Of a stretch of 28,447 bases of DNA, positions 1 to 9,775 are shown in pieces. The DNA comes from Phytophthora sp. 'mugwort' (Eukaryota; Oomycota; Peronosporomycetes; Peronosporales; Peronosporaceae). A program made the translations under genes and the position numbers. Under the pieces are notes generated by a model. That model searched no databases. It saw nothing but the letters and a program-made list of their open reading frames with translations, and was not told the DNA's origin. The stretch's first letter is position 1. Each line of letters begins with the position of its first letter. Location of the stretch: the NCBI GenBank assembly GCA_033558025.1, contig JAUCEF010000112.1, positions 1 through 28,447 on the forward strand, read 5' to 3'.

Positions 1-79
1 TTTGAATTTATTAATTTTTTTTAATTTTAATAAATTTTGTTTGAGTTGATTTATTTTTTGAAATGATTTAAAAGTTATT

Positions 80-99
80 CTTAAAAGATACATATTTTA
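80..99. repeat. 20-nt inverted repeat, copy 1
   Basis: This 20-mer is the exact reverse complement of 8921-8940, between nad5 and nad6. It contains a small hairpin, TCTTAAAAGA. It sits just downstream of trnF (in the minus direction), in a stretch (1-110) that shows no gene. Confidence 0.6.
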
Positions 100-110
100 A
101 TAATAAAATT

Positions 111-183
111 GTCTGGAGGTGGATTTGAACCACCGACACAAAGATTTTCAGTCTTTTACTCTAACCAACTGAGCTATCCAAAC
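111..183 (-). tRNA. trnF: tRNA-Phe (GAA)
   Basis: The minus strand folds into a full cloverleaf. The 7-bp acceptor GTTTGGA pairs with TCCAGAC, the D arm reads TAGCTCAGTTGGTTAGAG, the anticodon loop is CTGAAAA (GAA, Phe), and the T arm is GGTGG-TTCAAAT-CCACC. It lies 6 nt past the nad2 stop codon on the same strand, so it probably marks the 3' processing point of the nad2 transcript. Confidence 0.96.
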
Positions 184-189
184 TAAATA

Positions 190-1683
190 TTATATTAATA
201 AATATAAATAAATTTTGTTTAAATTTATTAATATAATATTAGGATAAATAAATAAAAATAAAATAAATTGAGTACTAATTAATAATATTATACTTTGACT
301 TTTATTTATTTGTGAAATATACATTTTTCTAAATATTTTTTCAAAATAAATAATTTTAATTATTTTTAAATAATAAAAAGAGCTTAAAACACTTATAATA
401 ATACCAAAAAATACTAAACTAAAATAATTATTTTTAATAGCTGAAAAAAATATAAATAATTTTGAAAAAAAACCCGCTAATGGGGGTATACCAGCTAATG
501 AAAAAATATTTATGATTATAATAATAGCAATTAATTTATTAATAGTATATATATTTGATAAATCTGTTAAATATTTAATTGGTTTATGATTGATATTTAA
601 AGATAAATAAGAAGTCCATAAATTAATACTTGTTATAATATAAATTATAATATATAATAAAATAAATGGAATATTATTTAACATATTTGAAGTAAATCCT
701 ATTAATATAAAACCTACATGACTTATTGCACTATAAGCTAATAATCTTTTGATTTTTTTTTGTTGTAATGCCGATAATGCACCGATTAACATAGATAAAA
801 ATGAAATAATATAAAAAAAAATTTCAAAGAAATATGAAATATTAAAAAAAATCTCAAAAAATAAACGAATTAAAATTCCTATAAAAGCAATTTTTGGTAC
901 AATAGCAAAAAAACTTGAAATATTATTTGGAGCACCTTCATATACATCAGGCAACCAAAAATGAAAAGGTGTAGCACCTATTTTAAATAAAATACCAACT
1001 AAAATAAAAATTAATCCATAAGATAAACTAATTAATATATTTATATTATCTAAAAAATTTATATTTGATAATATTAAAAAAATATTATTAAAATTTAATG
1101 AACCTGTAATAGCATAAATTATTGAAGAACCAAATAGAATAAAACCTGAAGCAATTGATCCTAAAATAAAATATTTTAAACCAGCCTCAATTGATAATAT
1201 CGATTTTTTTTGGGTGGATGTTAATATATAAAAACTTAAACTTTGTAATTCAATTGCTAAATATAAAGTAATAAAATGATTTGCAGATACCAATAACATT
1301 AAACCCAATAATGATATTAACATTAATATATTAATTTCATATGAATTTATTTTTTGTTGTATTAAATATTTTTGTTGTATTAAAAAACAAATAATTGTTA
1401 ATAAAATTAAAATTATTTTAATAAATTGTGTAAAATTATTAATAAGTAATACACCATTTAATATGTTACTTGAAATATTTGTTATATTTAACGTTAATAT
1501 TAAAAGAATTAATAATAAATATATTATTATAGTAGTAATATTTTTAATAATCAAAATTTTTTGAGCATTTTGATTTTTTTTATAAAAAACACCAAATAAT
1601 AATAAAATTAATAAAAAAGTTGTTAAAAAAAATTCGGGGATAATAATTTCAAAATTATTATTAAAAATTTCCTGAAAAAACAT
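190..1683 (-). CDS. nad2: NADH dehydrogenase subunit 2
   Basis: This is a 497-aa, highly hydrophobic proton-channel subunit of respiratory complex I in the inner mitochondrial membrane, of the antiporter-like family shared with Nad4 and Nad5. The family marks are visible: a membrane glutamate in LAIELQSLSFYIL (E145), AGLKYF with a channel lysine (about K170), GATPFHFWLPDVYEGAP (236-252), and KIKRLLAYSAISHVGF (about 311-326). Length is normal for protist Nad2. The ATG gives the expected short hydrophobic N-terminus, and no better start lies upstream. It is transcribed toward trnF and diverges from nad7 across a 116-nt AT-only spacer. The stop is TAA. Confidence 0.95.
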   Translation of the reverse strand: MFFQEIFNNNFEIIIPEFFLTTFLLILLLFGVFYKKNQNAQKILIIKNITTIIIYLLLILLILTLNITNISSNILNGVLLINNFTQFIKIILILLTIICFLIQQKYLIQQKINSYEINILMLISLLGLMLLVSANHFITLYLAIELQSLSFYILTSTQKKSILSIEAGLKYFILGSIASGFILFGSSIIYAITGSLNFNNIFLILSNINFLDNINILISLSYGLIFILVGILFKIGATPFHFWLPDVYEGAPNNISSFFAIVPKIAFIGILIRLFFEIFFNISYFFEIFFYIISFLSMLIGALSALQQKKIKRLLAYSAISHVGFILIGFTSNMLNNIPFILLYIIIYIITSINLWTSYLSLNINHKPIKYLTDLSNIYTINKLIAIIIIINIFSLAGIPPLAGFFSKLFIFFSAIKNNYFSLVFFGIIISVLSSFYYLKIIKIIYFEKIFRKMYISQINKSQSIILLISTQFILFLFIYPNIILINLNKIYLYLLI

Positions 1684-1799
1684 AATGTAATAAAAGAAAT
1701 AAATATTTTAAAAATACTTACTTACTATATATGCTATATATTTATAAAAAAATTAATTTATAAATATTATATTTTTATTAAAAAAAAAAAAAAAAAAAA
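1684..1799. promoter_or_regulatory. divergent nad2/nad7 spacer with A21 run
   Basis: This 116-nt gap separates two divergently transcribed genes, so transcription of both may start here or nearby; that is inferred, as no promoter consensus is recognised. It contains TATATATGCTATATA and an uninterrupted run of 21 A (1780-1800) whose last A is the first base of the nad7 ATG. There is no Shine-Dalgarno-like sequence. Confidence 0.35.
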
Positions 1800-2978
1800 A
1801 TGTCATTAAAAAAAATTAAAAATTTTTCTATAAATTTTGGTCCACAACATCCAGCGGCTCATGGTGTTTTACGTTTAATTTTAGAATTAAACGGTGAAGT
1901 TGTTAAAAAAGCTGATTCACATATAGGTTTATTACATAGAGGTACAGAAAAATTAATTGAATATAAAAATTATTTACAGGCGTTACCTTATTTTGATCGT
2001 TTAGATTATGTATCTATGATGTGTCAAGAACATGCATATGTTTTGGCTATTGAAAAATTATTAAATTGTGATATACCTTTACGAGCACAATATATAAGAG
2101 TTTTATTTTCAGAAATAACACGTATCTTAAATCATTTATTAGCTGTATGTTGTCATGCTTTAGATGTAGGAGCTATGACACCTTATTTTTGGGGATTTGA
2201 AGAACGTGAGAAATTAATGGAATTTTATGAACGTGTTTCTGGTGCACGTATGCATGCAGCTTATTTTAGACCTGGAGGTGTTAATCAAGATTTGCCTAAA
2301 GGTTTGTTAAATGATATATATATTTTTTGTGAACAATTTAATACCCGTTTAGATGAAATTGAAGAAATGTTAACTAATAATAGAATTTGGAAACAAAGAT
2401 TAGTAGATATTGGTATTATATCTGCTAAAGATGCTTTAAATTTTGGTTTTAGTGGTGTTATGTTACGTGGATCAGGTATTTCATGGGATTTACGTAAAAC
2501 ACAACCTTATGAAATTTATGATCAATTAAAATTTGATATACCTGTAGGTACAAATGGCGATTGTTATGATCGTTATTTAATTAGAATAGAAGAAATGCGA
2601 CAATCAATTCGAATTATTTTGCAAGTACTTAATAAAATTCCCCAAGGTCCTATTAAATTAGATGATAAAAAAATTACAAATCCAAATAGAATTCAAATTA
2701 AAAATTCTATGGAGTCTTTAATTCATCATTTTAAATATTATTCAGAAAATATTTGTGTAAATGCTGGTGAAACTTATACAGTTATTGAGGCACCTAAAGG
2801 TGAGTATGGTGTTTATTTAGTAGCAGATGGTACAAATAAACCCTACAGATGTAAAATTAAATCACCAGGATTTTTACATTTACAAGCATTAGATTTTATA
2901 GCTAAAAATCATATGATTGCTGATGTTGTTACAATTATTGGTACTTTAGATGTTGTTTTTGGTGAAATTGATCGTTAA
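1800..2978 (+). CDS. nad7: NADH dehydrogenase subunit 7 (49 kDa)
   Basis: This 392-aa peripheral-arm subunit of complex I helps form the quinone-binding cavity next to cluster N2. The diagnostic [15 protein letters not shown] lies at residues 12-26, followed by [23 protein letters not shown] and [19 protein letters not shown]. The C-terminus ends in the expected DVVFGEIDR. Length is exactly typical of mitochondrial Nad7, with no intron or frame break. The start is fixed by family alignment and lies directly at the end of a poly-A run, so the mRNA has no recognisable ribosome-binding site. It is the first gene of the plus-strand block that runs to trnR. Confidence 0.98.
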   Translation: MSLKKIKNFSINFGPQHPAAHGVLRLILELNGEVVKKADSHIGLLHRGTEKLIEYKNYLQALPYFDRLDYVSMMCQEHAYVLAIEKLLNCDIPLRAQYIRVLFSEITRILNHLLAVCCHALDVGAMTPYFWGFEEREKLMEFYERVSGARMHAAYFRPGGVNQDLPKGLLNDIYIFCEQFNTRLDEIEEMLTNNRIWKQRLVDIGIISAKDALNFGFSGVMLRGSGISWDLRKTQPYEIYDQLKFDIPVGTNGDCYDRYLIRIEEMRQSIRIILQVLNKIPQGPIKLDDKKITNPNRIQIKNSMESLIHHFKYYSENICVNAGETYTVIEAPKGEYGVYLVADGTNKPYRCKIKSPGFLHLQALDFIAKNHMIADVVTIIGTLDVVFGEIDR

Positions 2979-3016
2979 TATTAATTATTAGAATAAAATT
3001 TTATTTTCAATAAATT

Positions 3017-3436
3017 ATGCAAAAAAAAAAATTTAAAAAGTATAAATTAAATCAATTACAAAAAATTAAACAAACTTATAAATATATATATATATTTCGT
3101 TATAATGATTTAAATATTAATGAAATAATATCTTTAAAAAAAAAAATTAAAAAATTTGATTATAAATCTTTAATATTAAATCAAAATTTAATTATTGATA
3201 TTTTTTTAAAATTAAAAGGACAAGGTTCTATTTTAATAATTTATGGAAATAATGAATTAAATTTAATAAGGGATTTATATAATTTTAAAAAACTTGAATT
3301 AATTTATTTGAGTATTCAAAATAATATTTATTCTAATTTAAAAGTAAAACAAATATTATCTAAAAACTATCCACCTTTAAATAATTTAATTGTTCAATCA
3401 TTTTTAAATTTTATATATTATTTAAGAAAAATTTAA
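3017..3436 (+). CDS. orf139, candidate ribosomal protein L10
   Basis: This is a 139-aa, lysine-rich ORF between nad7 and trnH on the same strand. Its pattern fits mitochondrial uL10. There is a basic N-terminus, a beta strand leading into YNDLNINEIISLKKKIKKFDYKSLILNQ (residues about 34-61; compare the 'L+..E...L+..L+' pattern of L10), a central GQGSILIIYGNNELNLIRDLYNF resembling the 'L.GPt.lif..d' segment, and a hydrophobic C-terminus. In bacteria L10 anchors the L7/L12 stalk on the large subunit. The call rests on pattern and basic composition, not on an invariant motif. The alternative is a lineage-specific ORF. Confidence 0.45.
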   Translation: MQKKKFKKYKLNQLQKIKQTYKYIYIFRYNDLNINEIISLKKKIKKFDYKSLILNQNLIIDIFLKLKGQGSILIIYGNNELNLIRDLYNFKKLELIYLSIQNNIYSNLKVKQILSKNYPPLNNLIVQSFLNFIYYLRKI

Positions 3437-3439
3437 AAA

Positions 3440-3512
3440 GGCGATTATAACTTAAAGGTAGAGTGTTAGATTGTGGGTCTAAGTGTTATGGGTTCAAGTC
3501 CCATTTTTCGCC
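3440..3512 (+). tRNA. trnH: tRNA-His (GUG)
   Basis: The anticodon loop ATTGTGGGT carries GTG (His). The T arm is ATGGG-TTCAAGT-CCCAT. An extra 5' G (3440) can pair with C73, the hallmark of histidine tRNAs. The acceptor stem has two T-T mismatches near its base. The gene lies 3 nt after orf139 and 22 nt before nad4. Confidence 0.93.
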
Positions 3513-3534
3513 CATTTTTAAATTAAATTTTTTT

Positions 3535-5010
3535 ATGTTTAATAAGTTTATATTAATTTTTTTACTTATTTTACCATTAATTACGGTTATTATATTAGCT
3601 TTTTCGAAAAATGAAAAATTTATAAAAAATTTTAGTATTTTTATGTCTTTTTTCATTTTTTTAATGTCATTACCTTTATGGATTTTATTTGATAAATCAA
3701 CTTCTAATTTTCAATATTTATTTAAAATAGAATGGATTAGTCAATTTAATATTAATTTTTATTTAGGTATTGATGGTATTTCATTATTTTTTATAATTTT
3801 AACAACATTTTTGATTCCAATCTGTATGTTAATTAGTTATGAAATGATTAATAAAAATATAAAAGAATATTTTATTTTATATTTTATTTTAGAATTTTGT
3901 TTAATCATTTCATTTAGTATATTAGATGTACTTATTTTTTATATTTTCTTTGAAAGTGTATTAATTCCTATGTTTTTAATTATAGGTATTTGGGGTTCAA
4001 GAGAACGTAAAATTAAAGCTTCATATTTGTTTTTTATGTATACATTAGCAGGTTCATTATTTATGTTTATTGCCATTATTCATTTATTTTTAACTGTGGG
4101 TACAACTGATTATCAAATATTATATTATAGTAATTTTAATTTTTCATATGAAAAATTTTATTTCTTAGCTTTTTTTTTATCATTTGCTGTTAAAGTTCCA
4201 ATGTTACCTTTTCATGTTTGGTTACCGGAAGCACATGTTGAAGCACCTACCGCAGGTTCTGTACTATTAGCTGGTATTTTATTAAAATTAGGATCATACG
4301 GTATGATTAGGTTTTTAGTTCCTTTATTTCCTAAAGCTGCATTATATTTTACACCGTATATTTTAGTTTTATGTTTAATATCTGTTATTTATGCGTCATT
4401 AACAGCTATACGACAAACAGATTTGAAACGTATTATTGCTTATGCATCAGTTGCTCATATGAATTTTATAATATTGGGTATTTTTTCTTTAACTATTCAA
4501 GGATTAGAAGGTAGTATTATTCAAATGATTAGTCATGGTTTAGTATCGAGTGGTTTATTTTTTTCAATTGGATGTTTATATGATCGATATCATACAAGAT
4601 TTATTAATTATTATGGTGGTTTAGCACATACAATGCCTTTATTTTGTATTGCATTATTTATTTATGTATTAGCAAATATGTCTATTCCAGGTTCAAGTAG
4701 TTTTGTGGGTGAAATTCTTATTTTAACTGGAGTTTTTGAAGATAATACTACAACAGCTGTTTTTGCGACAATTGGTATGTTTTTGGGTGGGGTATATTCT
4801 TTATTATTTTATAATCGAATTTGTTATGGTAATATTCAAAATATTTATTTAAAAATTTATTATGATTTAACTTATCGTGAATTTTTAATTCATTTAATAT
4901 TAATTATAAATATCTTTTTATTAGGTTTATATCCTAAAATTTTTGAAAGTTGTATGCATGAAAGTGTTTCAAAAATTTTAATACATATTGATTTTTCTTA
5001 TTTTTATTAA
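3535..5010 (+). CDS. nad4: NADH dehydrogenase subunit 4
   Basis: This is a 491-aa proton-pumping membrane subunit of complex I. It shows the TMH5 glutamate in FFESVLIPMFLIIGIWG, VKVPMLPFHVWLPEAHVEAPT, then SVLLAGILLKLGSYG, and RQTDLKRIIAYASVAHMNF, all classical Nad4 signatures. The frame is open upstream to 3463, but that part lies inside trnH. The ATG at 3535 (MFNKFILIFLL) gives the normal hydrophobic N-terminus and is chosen as the start. The stop is TAA and is followed at once by a small hairpin (AAACAAAA/TTTTGTTT) before trnE. Confidence 0.97.
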   Translation: MFNKFILIFLLILPLITVIILAFSKNEKFIKNFSIFMSFFIFLMSLPLWILFDKSTSNFQYLFKIEWISQFNINFYLGIDGISLFFIILTTFLIPICMLISYEMINKNIKEYFILYFILEFCLIISFSILDVLIFYIFFESVLIPMFLIIGIWGSRERKIKASYLFFMYTLAGSLFMFIAIIHLFLTVGTTDYQILYYSNFNFSYEKFYFLAFFLSFAVKVPMLPFHVWLPEAHVEAPTAGSVLLAGILLKLGSYGMIRFLVPLFPKAALYFTPYILVLCLISVIYASLTAIRQTDLKRIIAYASVAHMNFIILGIFSLTIQGLEGSIIQMISHGLVSSGLFFSIGCLYDRYHTRFINYYGGLAHTMPLFCIALFIYVLANMSIPGSSSFVGEILILTGVFEDNTTTAVFATIGMFLGGVYSLLFYNRICYGNIQNIYLKIYYDLTYREFLIHLILIINIFLLGLYPKIFESCMHESVSKILIHIDFSYFY

Positions 5011-5034
5011 ACAAAATTTTTTGTTTAATAAAAA

Positions 5035-5106
5035 GCCCTTTTAGTCTAATGGTTAGGACATTACCTTTTCACGGTAAAAATACGAGTTCAATTCTCGTAA
5101 AGGGTA
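5035..5106 (+). tRNA. trnE: tRNA-Glu (UUC)
   Basis: Complete cloverleaf. Acceptor GCCCTTT pairs with AAAGGGT (G-U at the first pair), the anticodon loop CTTTTCACG carries TTC, and the T arm is ACGAG-TTCAATT-CTCGT. It sits between nad4 and atp1 and probably acts as a processing signal. Confidence 0.95.
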
Positions 5107-5134
5107 TAAAAAATATATATTTGATATATTTTGG

Positions 5135-5156
5135 TAATTATAATAATTTATAATTA
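5135..5156 (+). other. AT-rich hairpin upstream of atp1
   Basis: A 9-bp perfect stem (TAATTATAA / TTATAATTA) with a 4-nt loop lies in the 79-nt leader between trnE and atp1. It could form in the atp1 5' UTR. Function is unknown, and base composition alone makes such stems fairly likely. Confidence 0.35.
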
Positions 5157-5185
5157 TTAAATAATATGATAATTTAATAACCTCT

Positions 5186-6715
5186 ATGGCTATTGAATTA
5201 TCATATATACTGGAATCAAATATTAAAAAATATAAAGATGAAAAAAGTTTACAAGAAACAGGTATTGTTCTTTCAATGAGTGATGGTATTGCAAGATGTT
5301 ATGGTTTAACTAAAATTCAAGCAGGTGAAATGGTTGAATTTAATAATGGTAATATTAAAGGAATGGCTTTAAATTTAGAACCTGATGTTGTTGGTGTTGT
5401 TGTTTTTAGTAATGATAGAGAAATTCAAGAAGGTAATTTTGTACGAAGAACTGGATCTATTGTTAGTGTACCTGTAGGACCTGAAGTATTAGGTAGAGTA
5501 GTTGATGCTTTAGGACAACCCATTGATGGTAAAGGTCAAATTAACAGTAAATTAGAAAGTAGAGTTGAAGTTAAAGCTCCAGGTATTATGCCTAGAGAAA
5601 GTGTTAAACAACCTGTACAAACAGGTTTAAAAGCTGTAGATAGTTTAATTCCTATTGGTCGTGGTCAAAGGGAATTAATTATTGGTGATAGACAAACAGG
5701 TAAAACATCTATTGCTATTGATACTATAATTAATCAAAGAGAACCTCATTTAAAAAAAGATATAAATAATCAATTATATTGTATTTATGTAGGTGTTGGT
5801 CAAAAAAGATCAACAATTGCTGAATTAACAAAAACTTTAGAAGAAAAAAATGCAATGTTTTTTTCTGTTATTGTAGCGGCTACTGCTTCAGATTCAGCAC
5901 CCTTACAATATTTAGCTCCATATACTGGTTGTGCTTTAGGTGAATATTTTAGAGATAATGGTAAACATGCTGTTATTTTCTATGATGATTTATCAAAACA
6001 AGCGGTAGCTTATAGACAAATGTCTTTATTATTAAGAAGACCTCCAGGTAGAGAAGCTTATCCTGGAGATGTTTTTTATTTACACTCTCGTTTATTAGAA
6101 AGAGCTGCTAAAATGAATAAAAAAATTGGTGGTGGTTCATTAACCGCATTACCTATTATTGAAACACAAGCTGGAGATGTTTCTGCTTATATTCCAACAA
6201 ATGTTATTTCAATTACTGATGGACAAATTTTTTTAGAAACAGAATTATTTAATGAAGGTCAAAGACCTGCAATTAGTGTTGGATTATCTGTAAGTCGTGT
6301 TGGTTCTTCTGCACAAATTAAAGCTATGAAACAAATTGCTGGTACAATGAAATTAGAATTAGCACAATTTAGAGAAGTACAAGCATTTGCTCAATTTGGT
6401 TCTGATTTAGATGCTACAACTCAACAACAATTAAATAGAGGGATTAGATTAACAGAAATGTTAAAACAAGGTTTAAATATACCGTTATCTGTTGAAAATC
6501 AAATTGTAATTATTTATTTAGGTGTACGTGGTTTCTTAGATAAAATTGCTGTTGATAAAATTTCAAGTTTTGAAATTAGTTGGTTAAATTTTATAAAAAA
6601 TAATCATTTTAATATTTTAGAAGAAATCTTAAATAAAAAAGAAATATCTAAAGAATTAGAAAAAAAACTTAATATTTTAGCAACAAATTTTACTAATAAT
6701 TTTATTACAAAATAA
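5186..6715 (+). CDS. atp1: ATP synthase F1 subunit alpha
   Basis: This 509-aa subunit belongs to the soluble F1 head of ATP synthase and forms the non-catalytic nucleotide sites next to beta. The Walker A motif GDRQTGKTS is at residues 167-175. [49 protein letters not shown] and the alpha signature region [17 protein letters not shown] are all intact. Length equals bacterial and protist mitochondrial alpha. The start [13 protein letters not shown] is the usual one. A mitochondrion-encoded atp1 is retained in plants and several protist groups including oomycetes. This gene uses more conserved, less A/T-skewed codons than the ribosomal protein genes. Confidence 0.98.
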   Translation: MAIELSYILESNIKKYKDEKSLQETGIVLSMSDGIARCYGLTKIQAGEMVEFNNGNIKGMALNLEPDVVGVVVFSNDREIQEGNFVRRTGSIVSVPVGPEVLGRVVDALGQPIDGKGQINSKLESRVEVKAPGIMPRESVKQPVQTGLKAVDSLIPIGRGQRELIIGDRQTGKTSIAIDTIINQREPHLKKDINNQLYCIYVGVGQKRSTIAELTKTLEEKNAMFFSVIVAATASDSAPLQYLAPYTGCALGEYFRDNGKHAVIFYDDLSKQAVAYRQMSLLLRRPPGREAYPGDVFYLHSRLLERAAKMNKKIGGGSLTALPIIETQAGDVSAYIPTNVISITDGQIFLETELFNEGQRPAISVGLSVSRVGSSAQIKAMKQIAGTMKLELAQFREVQAFAQFGSDLDATTQQQLNRGIRLTEMLKQGLNIPLSVENQIVIIYLGVRGFLDKIAVDKISSFEISWLNFIKNNHFNILEEILNKKEISKELEKKLNILATNFTNNFITK

Positions 6716-6919
6716 TATAATTATTTTTTTATTAATAAAAAATAATTATAATATTTTGTAAATAAAACATAACAGATAAAAATTAATTATTTTCTATATA
6801 GAAAATAATTTTAAATATTATTCTAATATTAATTTTTTAAAAAATATTTATTCTTTAAGAAGAATTATTTTAAAATTATTATTATATTTTTAAATAATTT
6901 AAATTTATTTTATTCTATT
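6716..6919 (+). other. atp1-nad5 spacer with three hairpins
   Basis: This 204-nt gene-free gap holds three consecutive stem-loops. The first is at 6716-6750, starts at the base after the atp1 stop, and has arms of about 14 bp with one bulge. The second is a perfect 26-nt palindrome at 6785-6810. The third is at about 6852-6867 (ATTCTT-TAAG-AAGAAT). No tRNA separates atp1 from nad5, so these may replace a tRNA as the 3'-end or processing signal; this is inferred. Confidence 0.5.
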
Positions 6920-8914
6920 ATGTTATTATTAACTTTAATTTTTTTACCTTTTTTAGGTTCAGTAGCTTCTGGATTATTTGGTTTTTATATTGGCCGTAAA
7001 GGTTCTGTATTTATAACCACATTAACAACTTTTTTAAGTTGTCTTTTTTCATTTATTATTATATATAATTCAATTACAAATGAATATGAGTATATTATTT
7101 ATATTTCAAATTGGATTAATAGTGGTTTATTTAATTGTAATTGGTGTTTTTTATTTGATAGTTTAACTATGATAATGTTAATTGTTGTAACAAGTATTTC
7201 AACTTTAGTTCATTTATATTCTTCTAAATATATGGATCATGATCCACATTTATCTAGATTTATGTCATATTTATCACTATTTACTTTTTTTATGATTATA
7301 TTAGTTACAGGTGATAATTTTATGCAAATGTTTGTTGGATGGGAAGGTGTTGGTTTTTGTTCATATTTATTAATTAATTTTTGGTTTACACGTTTACAAG
7401 CGAATAAAGCAGCTATAAAAGCTATGTTAGTTAATCGAATTAGTGATTTAATCTTATTATTAGGTGTATTAACTGTTTTTTATAATATTAGAACTATTGA
7501 ATATTTTAGTACATTTGCAGCAATTTCTATTGTTAAAGATTTTAAATTTATTTTTTTTAATTATATTTTAAGTATTATTGATGTTGCGTGTATTTTAATT
7601 TTTATAGGTGCTATGGGTAAATCTGCTCAAATTTTTTTACATTTATGGTTACCCGATGCTATGGAAGGACCTACGCCGGTTTCGGCATTAATCCATGCAG
7701 CGACTATGGTAACTGCTGGTGTTTATTTAATTGCACGTTGTTCACCAATGTTTGAATATTCAATGTTTTCTTTAAAAGTTATTACAATTATTGGAGCTTC
7801 TACAGCCTTTTTCTCAAGTACAATTGGTCTAGTACAAAATGATTTTAAAAAAATAGTTGCCTATTCTACTTGTAGTCAATTAGGTTATATGTTTTTTGCT
7901 TGTGGATTATCAAATTATCCTTTAGCTATTTTTCATTTATCAAATCATGCATATTTTAAAGCATTATTATTTTTATGTTCCGGTGCTGTAATTCATGCTA
8001 TGGGTGATGAACAAGATATAAGAAAAATGGGTGGTTTAAGAAGAATTTTACCTTTTACTTATATAATGTTTTTAATAGGTTCATTATCTTTAATGGGTTT
8101 TCCTTTTTTAACTGGTTTTTATTCTAAAGATTTAATATTAGAAGTTGCATTTTCAAGTTTTAGTGAAACAGGTCATTTTGCTTATTGGTTGGGTACTATT
8201 GGTGCATTTTTTACGGCATTCTATTCAACACGTTTATTATTTTTTGCTTTTTTAAGTGAAACTAATGCCTATAAAAATGTTATTAAAAATGCACATGATG
8301 TTCCATTAGAAATGGGTATTCCTTTAGGAGTTTTAGCATTTGGTAGTATTTTTATAGGTTATATTTCTAAAGATATGTTTGTTGGGTTAGGTTCAAATTT
8401 TTGGAATAACTCAATTTATATAAATCCATTTAATAATCAAATGATTGATGCTGAATTTTTACCAACATTTTTTAAATTATTACCTGTTATTTTAAGTTTT
8501 TGTGGCTTATTTTGTGCCTTTTATTTATATTTTTTTAAATTTAGATTTTTATATAACTTAAAAATTTCAAAATATGGTCTTTATTTTTATAATTTTTTAA
8601 ATAGAAAATGGTATTTTGATAAAATTTATTATGAATTTATTAATCAATATATATTAAAAGTTGGTTATAATGTAACATATAAAATGATTGATAAAGGTTT
8701 AATTGAAATGTGTGGTCCTTTTGGTTTAATAACCGTTTTTTCTTTCTTAAGTCAAAAAATAATTTTATTACAAACAGGTTATATTTATCACTATTCATTA
8801 TTAATGTTAATTAGCATTATTTGTTTAATAAATATTATTTTTTTTTCTATTATTTATTTTTTTAATATTATTACTATTTTATTATTTTTATTTATTTTTT
8901 TATTAATTAAATAA
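6920..8914 (+). CDS. nad5: NADH dehydrogenase subunit 5
   Basis: This is a 664-aa distal proton-pump subunit of complex I, with the family's usual length including the long C-terminal lateral-helix region. Signatures include MFVGWEGVGFCSYLLINFW (the E of TMH5), GKSAQIFLHLWLPDAMEGPTPVSALIHAATMVTAGVYL, and NDFKKIVAYSTCSQLGYM. The N-terminus MLLLTLIFLPFLGS is typical. The last 40 residues are almost purely hydrophobic (I/F/L). It is followed after 60 nt by nad6, an adjacency common in stramenopile mtDNA. The stop is TAA. Confidence 0.98.
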   Translation: MLLLTLIFLPFLGSVASGLFGFYIGRKGSVFITTLTTFLSCLFSFIIIYNSITNEYEYIIYISNWINSGLFNCNWCFLFDSLTMIMLIVVTSISTLVHLYSSKYMDHDPHLSRFMSYLSLFTFFMIILVTGDNFMQMFVGWEGVGFCSYLLINFWFTRLQANKAAIKAMLVNRISDLILLLGVLTVFYNIRTIEYFSTFAAISIVKDFKFIFFNYILSIIDVACILIFIGAMGKSAQIFLHLWLPDAMEGPTPVSALIHAATMVTAGVYLIARCSPMFEYSMFSLKVITIIGASTAFFSSTIGLVQNDFKKIVAYSTCSQLGYMFFACGLSNYPLAIFHLSNHAYFKALLFLCSGAVIHAMGDEQDIRKMGGLRRILPFTYIMFLIGSLSLMGFPFLTGFYSKDLILEVAFSSFSETGHFAYWLGTIGAFFTAFYSTRLLFFAFLSETNAYKNVIKNAHDVPLEMGIPLGVLAFGSIFIGYISKDMFVGLGSNFWNNSIYINPFNNQMIDAEFLPTFFKLLPVILSFCGLFCAFYLYFFKFRFLYNLKISKYGLYFYNFLNRKWYFDKIYYEFINQYILKVGYNVTYKMIDKGLIEMCGPFGLITVFSFLSQKIILLQTGYIYHYSLLMLISIICLINIIFFSIIYFFNIITILLFLFIFLLIK

Positions 8915-8920
8915 AAATAA

Positions 8921-8940
8921 TAAAATATGTATCTTTTAAG
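8921..8940. repeat. 20-nt inverted repeat, copy 2
   Basis: This is the exact reverse complement of 80-99 and lies 6 nt after the nad5 stop. It contains part of a local hairpin, TATCTT-TT-AAGATA (8930-8943), so each copy may act as an RNA hairpin at a transcript 3' end. Copy 1 likewise lies downstream of a transcription unit (nad2-trnF). Confidence 0.6.
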
Positions 8941-8974
8941 ATATAATTATAAATTTATATAATTTAAATACATT

Positions 8975-9685
8975 ATGGATTTCGAAACAATTTTCTTTTA
9001 TACTTTTTCAACTATAGCTTTAACTTCAGCTATATTTGTAATATATTCTACAAATACAATATATTCTGCATTTTTTTTAATATTAGTTTTTACTAATTCA
9101 ACTGGATTATTATTAATTTCTGAAATTGAATTTTTATCAATAATGTTAATTATTATTTATGTAGGAGCTATTACTGTATTATTTTTATTTGTTATTATGA
9201 TGCTAGATGTTAATGTTTTAATTGATAAAAATAAAATAAAAAATAATTTTGGTTATTTACCAATTATTTTTTTAATTAGTTTTATTTTTTTTTTAGAAAC
9301 GTTTGTTATGTTTAGTAAAGTTTTTACATCATATTACCATTTAATAAATAATTCTTTTTTTACTCAAAAAGTAAATACTTTATTTTTTTTTCACGATAGT
9401 ATGAAAGGTACTTTTGAAATATTTGTTGATGTCAAACCCTTTTTAAAAAATTTTATCTATCAATTAGATACTATTACAAATATTGAAACAATTGGACAAA
9501 TTTTATATAGTTATTATGCTTTTTTTTTTTTAGTTGCAGGTATTATATTATTAATAGCTTTAATAGGAGCGGTTACTTTAACTAAAAAGGAAAAAAAAAA
9601 ATTTTTAAAACAAAATATTTATAAACAACTTTCACGAGATGCATTAAAAGCTATTTTTAATGTATATTCAGATAAAACTGTTTAA
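8975..9685 (+). CDS. nad6: NADH dehydrogenase subunit 6
   Basis: This is a 236-aa membrane subunit of complex I. It has five predicted transmembrane segments, four in the first 115 residues and the last at about 185-205. The conserved region LLISEIEFLSIMLIIIYVGAITVLFLFVIMMLDV contains the third helix with its pi-bulge. The final helix AGIILLIALIGAVTLT matches Nad6, followed by a basic tail of about 35 residues. It lies directly downstream of nad5 and ends 17 nt before trnR. The ATG at 8975 (MDFETIFFYTFS) is the only reasonable start. Confidence 0.96.
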   Translation: MDFETIFFYTFSTIALTSAIFVIYSTNTIYSAFFLILVFTNSTGLLLISEIEFLSIMLIIIYVGAITVLFLFVIMMLDVNVLIDKNKIKNNFGYLPIIFLISFIFFLETFVMFSKVFTSYYHLINNSFFTQKVNTLFFFHDSMKGTFEIFVDVKPFLKNFIYQLDTITNIETIGQILYSYYAFFFLVAGIILLIALIGAVTLTKKEKKKFLKQNIYKQLSRDALKAIFNVYSDKTV

Positions 9686-9702
9686 TTCTTAATAAAACTA
9701 AA

Positions 9703-9775
9703 ACAATCTTAACTTAATTGGTAGAGTATTAGCCTTCTAAGCTTTAAAATCTTGGTTCAAATCCAAGAGATTGTA
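9703..9775 (+). tRNA. trnR: tRNA-Arg (UCU)
   Basis: The acceptor ACAATCT pairs perfectly with AGATTGT. The D arm is ACTTAATTGGTAGAGT, the loop CTTCTAA carries TCT (Arg), and the T arm is CTTGG-TTCAAAT-CCAAG. The two outer pairs of the anticodon stem are T-T mismatches. This is the last gene of the plus-strand block. Confidence 0.92.

Noticed and set aside
3463..3534. Upstream extension of nad4
   Set aside because: This part lies inside trnH and encodes a polar stretch unlike the Nad4 N-terminus; the ATG at 3535 fits the family.
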